A DNA stretch of 64,000 bases from Bryobacterales bacterium. GTDB taxonomy: Bacteria > Acidobacteriota > Terriglobia > Bryobacterales > UBA6623. A model generated the notes under the pieces. That model had not been told where the DNA came from, searched no databases, and worked only from the letters and a program-made list of their open reading frames with translations. The stretch spans positions 132,126 to 196,125 of the forward strand of contig JAPPMG010000096.1 in assembly GCA_028819215.1 (NCBI GenBank). Reading direction: 5' to 3'. Positions 60,541 through 64,000 of the stretch are shown here, in pieces. Position 1 is the stretch's first letter. The number at the start of each line of letters is the position of its first letter. The translations under genes and the position numbers were made by a program.

Positions 60541-61470
60541 CTAGCGGCAGCACGCCGGTTTGAGGAGCCGCTCGAGGTTCTGGCCAAGTATGGCCTCCGC
60601 GTCAACCCGGCTTATGCCATTCTGCTCAAGCGCCTCGCATTGAGCGTCGAACACCCTGCCATTCCAGCCGCGCGGGAAGAAGGACGAGTCTGACCCGAAC
60701 AAGAGGCGCTCGGGACCGACCACGTCCAAGGCTTGGCCGAAGACATCTCGCAGGCTGGGGCGCGGGGTCAGGTATTTTGTCCAACTGTTGCTGCTGGAGG
60801 TGTCCAAGTAAACGTTCGGTGACAGAGAAGCCAGCATGAGCGCTTCGCGAAAGTAGCCCGCGCCGAAGTGTGGCAGCACGAAGTTGGCGGAAGGGTGCGC
60901 CATGGCGATGGCGTGTACGTCTACGGGATTGGAGAAGCTCATGTTGAACTTGGACGGCAGGCCGAGCTTGGCTCGAACGCCCACGGTCAACACTCCCATG
61001 TGGATGAATACAACCCGGTTGTCAGCCTCGGACGCAAGTTCATACATGGGGCCGAGCCGTTCGTCTTGGACCGAGAACCCGTGCATTGCTGGGAACAGGC
61101 ACAAGCCCTGCAGGCCAAGCTCTTCAAAGGCCATCCTCGCCCGCTCTAGCGCGCCGTCCGCGAGCGGGTTGAGCATGAAGTAGCCGTAGAAGCGGTCGGG
61201 AAATGCTCGCACGGCGTCGCCAACCGCGACTTCGTCGCCGGGGACGCTGGCGATCAGGACAGATCTCGCGACACCATGCCGATCCAACTCCTCGGTCCAG
61301 CAGCGGGCCAGATCCTCGTTGTTGTCGGGCGGCAGGTCCCAGCCCAGCGCCGCGACCATCGCTGCAATGTCGGAGGCACCCTTCTGAAGGGCCAGAGCCC
61401 TGAAGAACGACTGCCCGAAGAAGTGCGCGTGCGCGTCTTGGACTTCGATCTCGCCCCAAGGGGTTTGCAT
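60541..61470 (-). CDS. Amidohydrolase family (TIM-barrel metal-dependent hydrolase)
   Basis: This 309-residue enzyme has the metal motif DAHAHFFG (His14, His16) near the N-terminus, a later His in VVFIHMG, another in FVLPHFGAGYFREALMLA, and the barrel-end Asp in LLFGSDSSFFPRG. This is the amidohydrolase-2 pattern, which includes decarboxylases and hydrolases of small organic acids. The ATG at 61470 is preferred over an extension to 61566. It lies four bases downstream of the MoaD/ThiS-like gene, a pairing that suggests shared function, but the substrate is unknown. Confidence 0.85.
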   Translation of the reverse strand: MQTPWGEIEVQDAHAHFFGQSFFRALALQKGASDIAAMVAALGWDLPPDNNEDLARCWTEELDRHGVARSVLIASVPGDEVAVGDAVRAFPDRFYGYFMLNPLADGALERARMAFEELGLQGLCLFPAMHGFSVQDERLGPMYELASEADNRVVFIHMGVLTVGVRAKLGLPSKFNMSFSNPVDVHAIAMAHPSANFVLPHFGAGYFREALMLASLSPNVYLDTSSSNSWTKYLTPRPSLRDVFGQALDVVGPERLLFGSDSSFFPRGWNGRVFDAQCEALEQNGISRVDAEAILGQNLERLLKPACCR

Positions 61471-61474
61471 TGAC

Positions 61475-61744
61475 CTATCCCCGCCCGCCAGAGATCGCTG
61501 GAACGAAGTGGACCTCGGAGTCCGGTTCCAGTTGATCCAGCAGGCCAAGCGTCGAGACTTCGCCATCGATCGCTACGGAGATATTGCCGGGAAGCTGTCC
61601 GTCCGCAAGCAGACGTCCGCTCAGCTCGGGATAGCGCTCAATTAGGTTCTCGACGACCTCGCGAACCGTAGCCCCGCTCACTTCGAGCGCGTCATGGTCA
61701 CCCGCGAGAGGCCGCAGCATGGAAGGGATGAAGACCGTGGCCAC
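61475..61744 (-). CDS. MoaD/ThiS-family ubiquitin-like sulfur carrier with extended tail
   Basis: This 89-residue beta-grasp protein starts at GTG 61744, which has GGAG upstream, and reads ATVFIPSMLRPLAGDHDALE then SGATVREVVENLIERYPELS and SEVHFVPAISGG-RG. The Gly-Gly that MoaD/ThiS proteins use for adenylation and thiocarboxylation is followed by two more residues (Arg-Gly), so it would need trimming or a different use. The family supplies sulfur for molybdopterin, thiamine or cysteine synthesis. The neighbouring amidohydrolase does not reveal which. Confidence 0.82.
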   Translation of the reverse strand: MATVFIPSMLRPLAGDHDALEVSGATVREVVENLIERYPELSGRLLADGQLPGNISVAIDGEVSTLGLLDQLEPDSEVHFVPAISGGRG

Positions 61745-61901
61745 GGAGACTCCATGATAGTGCTGTCGACCGTCCGCGCTGGGACCGGACTGATGCCCCA
61801 AGTGCCTCGCGCCACGGGTGAGACCAAGATGCAGTTGGTCCGGGAGTAGGGACGAACGAGTTTGGTAGTGCGCGCTGCGGGTGACGGCTCCCCGCTCCCA
61901 G

Positions 61902-63083
61902 CTACCCGAGCGCCCGTGTGACCGCCCACCACAACCCGGTTGCCGCAATGGCGGCGGAGCACGGAAAGATCACGTAACGACGATACCCCTCGAGGTTCCG
62001 GAACCTCCCCAAGACTGCGAACGCAATCAGGACAACGCTGACTTGGCCGAGTTCGACGCCAAGATTGAACGACAGCAGCGCGGCCAGAAACTGACCATCG
62101 GGCATCCCTAGCTCGCTTAGAACGCCAGCGAAGCCCAGTCCGTGGAGAAGGCCGAAACAGAACACCAAGGCCAGCCTCCACGGTTTCAGCTCAGACGTGG
62201 CGATGTTCTCGATTGCCACCCAACTGATCGAGAGCGCTATAAGGGTCTCTACGAAGCGTTCGGGGAGAGACACAACGCCCTGCATAGACAACGCAAGGGT
62301 CACCGAATGCGCGACGGTAAATGCCGTGACTTGGTACAACAGCGGCCGCCACCGCGTGCTGAGCAGAAATAGTCCCAGCACGAAGAGGATATGGTCTAGG
62401 CCCTTGGGCACGATATGGGTGAAGCCCAGCTTGAGGTAGCTGCTGAACACGCCCTGCCGCGGGGCCTCGAGTCCGGTATCGACCAGCGGGAAGGGCGGAC
62501 TGGCTTGGCCGGGATCCAGCAAGAAGCTAGATGGTGTCTCCAAGCTTGGTGAGTGGATCTGGAGCGAGACCGTCTTGTACCTGGCTGGCAGCCGAATGGT
62601 GAGCTCGCGAGAGCCGCCGGGGACTCTGCCAGTGAGCCTAGCCAGAGCTCCCAACACGGTCGGTGGGTCAGCCTCGGCGGCGGCTGGAGTTCCATAGTGG
62701 GGAAACTGAACCTCAATGTCTGTGGGCACAGAGTCGAAGGCGATACGGATGTCGTCCTGCACGGCATCGCGAGCGCGCTGAACCGCAATCGCGAACTGGC
62801 CTTCACCGAGTTCGCCCATCCCCCTGGCCACTTCTTCGGAATCTGCCTCGAGGGGCAGTCCGAGAGCTAGCGCGTCGGCATCGAGGCCGATCTCTGCTTG
62901 GAATCCGCCATCGCCGCTGAGCACAATCGTCACGGGCGTAATGGTGAACTCGTGGGCGGTCGCCACGGCTGAGCCAGCTAGGGCCAAGCTGACGAGCCAG
63001 ACTGACCTGTAGCTCTCAGCCCGCGACGTTCTTGCAGCGGTGTGGCTCGTCGAGTCCGGGATGGCTAGACCCGTAACCGTCAA
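61902..63083 (-). CDS. HupE/UreJ-family membrane protein
   Basis: The 393-residue product has a signal (WLVSLALAGSAVATA), a soluble N-terminal domain of about 180 residues, then GFTHIVPKGLDHILFVLGLF and about six further helices including AFTVAHSVTLALS and CFGLLHGLGFAGVL. His-rich loops of this type occur in HupE/UreJ nickel or cobalt permeases and related proteins. The start is TTG 63083, overlapping the ankyrin stop by four bases. The ligand is not proven, and no urease or hydrogenase gene is nearby. Confidence 0.82.
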   Translation of the reverse strand: MTVTGLAIPDSTSHTAARTSRAESYRSVWLVSLALAGSAVATAHEFTITPVTIVLSGDGGFQAEIGLDADALALGLPLEADSEEVARGMGELGEGQFAIAVQRARDAVQDDIRIAFDSVPTDIEVQFPHYGTPAAAEADPPTVLGALARLTGRVPGGSRELTIRLPARYKTVSLQIHSPSLETPSSFLLDPGQASPPFPLVDTGLEAPRQGVFSSYLKLGFTHIVPKGLDHILFVLGLFLLSTRWRPLLYQVTAFTVAHSVTLALSMQGVVSLPERFVETLIALSISWVAIENIATSELKPWRLALVFCFGLLHGLGFAGVLSELGMPDGQFLAALLSFNLGVELGQVSVVLIAFAVLGRFRNLEGYRRYVIFPCSAAIAATGLWWAVTRALG

Positions 63084-63676
63084 GGCCCTGCCGCCTTCTG
63101 CAGCGCTGTAATCACGTCTTGATGGTTCTTGTCGGTGGCGAACTTCAAAGCCGATTCGCCGTCGATGTCTCGCAGATCCGGATCGGCGCCCTTCTCCAGC
63201 AGCAGCTCGACGATGTCCGCATGCCCTTCTGCCGCCGCGAACATCAGCGCCGTGTAACCCTCGTCCCCGTCTGTCACGTTCACTTCTGCGCCGTGGGCGA
63301 GCAGGATCTCAACCGTATGGGCGTTGGGGCCAGACGCGGCGTACATTAGCGCTGTGCGACGATTCGTATCTTTGAGGTTGGGATCGGCATCGTTCTCGCA
63401 TAGCAATCGCACCGTCGTCGAGTGGCCACCATAGGATGCGAACATCAGCATCGTGCGTCCGCCCTCGTCAACAGCATCGACGTCCACGAATTCAAGCATC
63501 TCTTCAACAGCCTTGACGTTGCCCTGGAGGGCTGCGTCTGCGAACCGCTCGCTGAGAAAGCCCGACAGGCCGCCTCCCGCCGCCTGCGGAGTAGTGGATT
63601 CGTTCGAATCCGAGCCGCAGGATCCGCACGCCAGCAGCAATGCCATTAGGAAGGCCGGATTGGCGATGCGTCCCAC
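63080..63676 (-). CDS. Ankyrin-repeat lipoprotein
   Basis: This 198-residue product has a signal with lipobox-like LACGSC and then four to five ankyrin repeats, e.g. GGRTMLMFASYGGHSTTVRL, NRRTALMYAASGPNAHTVEI and GYTALMFAAAEGHADIVELL. Such repeats form protein-binding surfaces. The first gene downstream of the SDR, it overlaps the HupE/UreJ start by four bases and probably belongs to the same transcription unit. Confidence 0.85.
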   Translation of the reverse strand: MGRIANPAFLMALLLACGSCGSDSNESTTPQAAGGGLSGFLSERFADAALQGNVKAVEEMLEFVDVDAVDEGGRTMLMFASYGGHSTTVRLLCENDADPNLKDTNRRTALMYAASGPNAHTVEILLAHGAEVNVTDGDEGYTALMFAAAEGHADIVELLLEKGADPDLRDIDGESALKFATDKNHQDVITALQKAAGP

Positions 63677-63704
63677 AGTTTTCGGAGTCTACCAGACGAA
63701 GCGC

Positions 63705-64000
63705 TCAGCGCACGCTGAGCTTGGTTCCGGCCATGAGGCCGCCGTCCACTGAATGGACGGTTCCGGTTACCCAGCTGGATTCATCGGACGCGAGAAAGAG
63801 GACGTAGTTGGCGATATCGACAGGATCGCCAATCCGCCCTAGCGGATACATGCGCTTCAGTTCGGCGAAGCCAGAAGGGAACTGCTCCCAGTAGTCCAGT
63901 GAGGCTGAGGTTGCAACGGTACCGGGGCAAATCACGTTCGAACGGATGTTCCACTCGGCGAAGTCCGCTGCTACGAGGCGCATCATGGAGATCAGGCCTC
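63705..64000 (-). CDS. SDR family oxidoreductase, 3' part
   Basis: The frame runs through the right edge of the window. Residues GLISMMRLVAADFAEWNIRS then NVICPGTVATSASL, LGRIGDPVDIANYVLFLASD and VTGTVHSVDGGLMAG are the C-terminal half of a classical short-chain dehydrogenase, following the YxxxK motif that must lie beyond 64000. The substrate cannot be inferred. Its stop is 28 bases before the ankyrin gene start on the same strand. Confidence 0.85.
   Translation of the reverse strand, partial: GLISMMRLVAADFAEWNIRSNVICPGTVATSASLDYWEQFPSGFAELKRMYPLGRIGDPVDIANYVLFLASDESSWVTGTVHSVDGGLMAGTKLSVR

Noticed and set aside
1..64000. CRISPR array
   Set aside because: No regularly spaced short repeats were seen anywhere in the window.

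Overview
The window is GC-rich bacterial chromosome, most consistent with an Acidobacteriota lineage of the Solibacteres/Bryobacterales kind. The pointers are a 1099-residue Oar-like TonB-dependent receptor with an N-terminal carboxypeptidase-regulatory domain, Tat-exported Gfo/Idh/MocA and PQQ-propeller proteins, futalosine-route menaquinone synthesis (mqnE), many sulfatase-family enzymes, and long secreted lipoproteins. This taxonomic call is inference; there is no rRNA gene to anchor it.

Layout. Positions 1-335 hold a probable break: the N-terminus of a 2Fe-2S oxidoreductase subunit, a G/C homopolymer tract and the first residues of another gene. Positions 339-24033 are mainly housekeeping: rpoD, obgE-nadD, thiG, folP-folB-folK, ddl, asnS, gltB, a TonB receptor with a small Cys-rich partner, tRNA-Leu(CAG), and a zapB-like/zapA pair. 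Among these sit a solitary C5 DNA methyltransferase, a sulfatase and a HicB antitoxin with a broken HicA. Positions 24053-45637 carry a sulfatase-fold enzyme with Thr at the nucleophile position, an SLC12-like transporter, the compact run hslV-hslU-lipoprotein-lipoprotein, an iduronate-sulfatase-like enzyme, mqnE, a GOB-like metallo-beta-lactamase-fold protein, the overlapping operon fabD-fabG-trpC-ubiA, rlmD and a Gfo/Idh/MocA enzyme. Positions 45941-61470 are accessory: the Oar-like receptor, a decayed sulfatase duplicate, a predicted selenoprotein, three intact sulfatases, one intact VapBC pair, and a Phd antitoxin beside a frameshifted VapC. Positions 60541-64000 look like one minus-strand transcription unit (SDR, ankyrin lipoprotein, HupE/UreJ-like, MoaD/ThiS-like, amidohydrolase).

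The most notable element is at 50573-52120. A secreted redoxin is interrupted by an in-frame TGA inside a deiodinase-like Gly-Cys-Leu-Thr-(TGA)-Pro-Pro-Phe motif, and a compact hairpin follows at the distance expected of a bacterial SECIS. Read through, the protein joins a CxxU redoxin, a DsbD-alpha-like domain with a Cys-x4-Cys pair and four EF-hands. It lies between a full-length sulfatase gene and its truncated, frameshifted duplicate.

How the genes work together: the receptors, sulfatases, Tat-exported oxidoreductase and secreted redox protein suggest a cell that imports and desulfates complex sulfated organic matter. Two of the three toxin-antitoxin loci have lost the toxin and kept the antitoxin.
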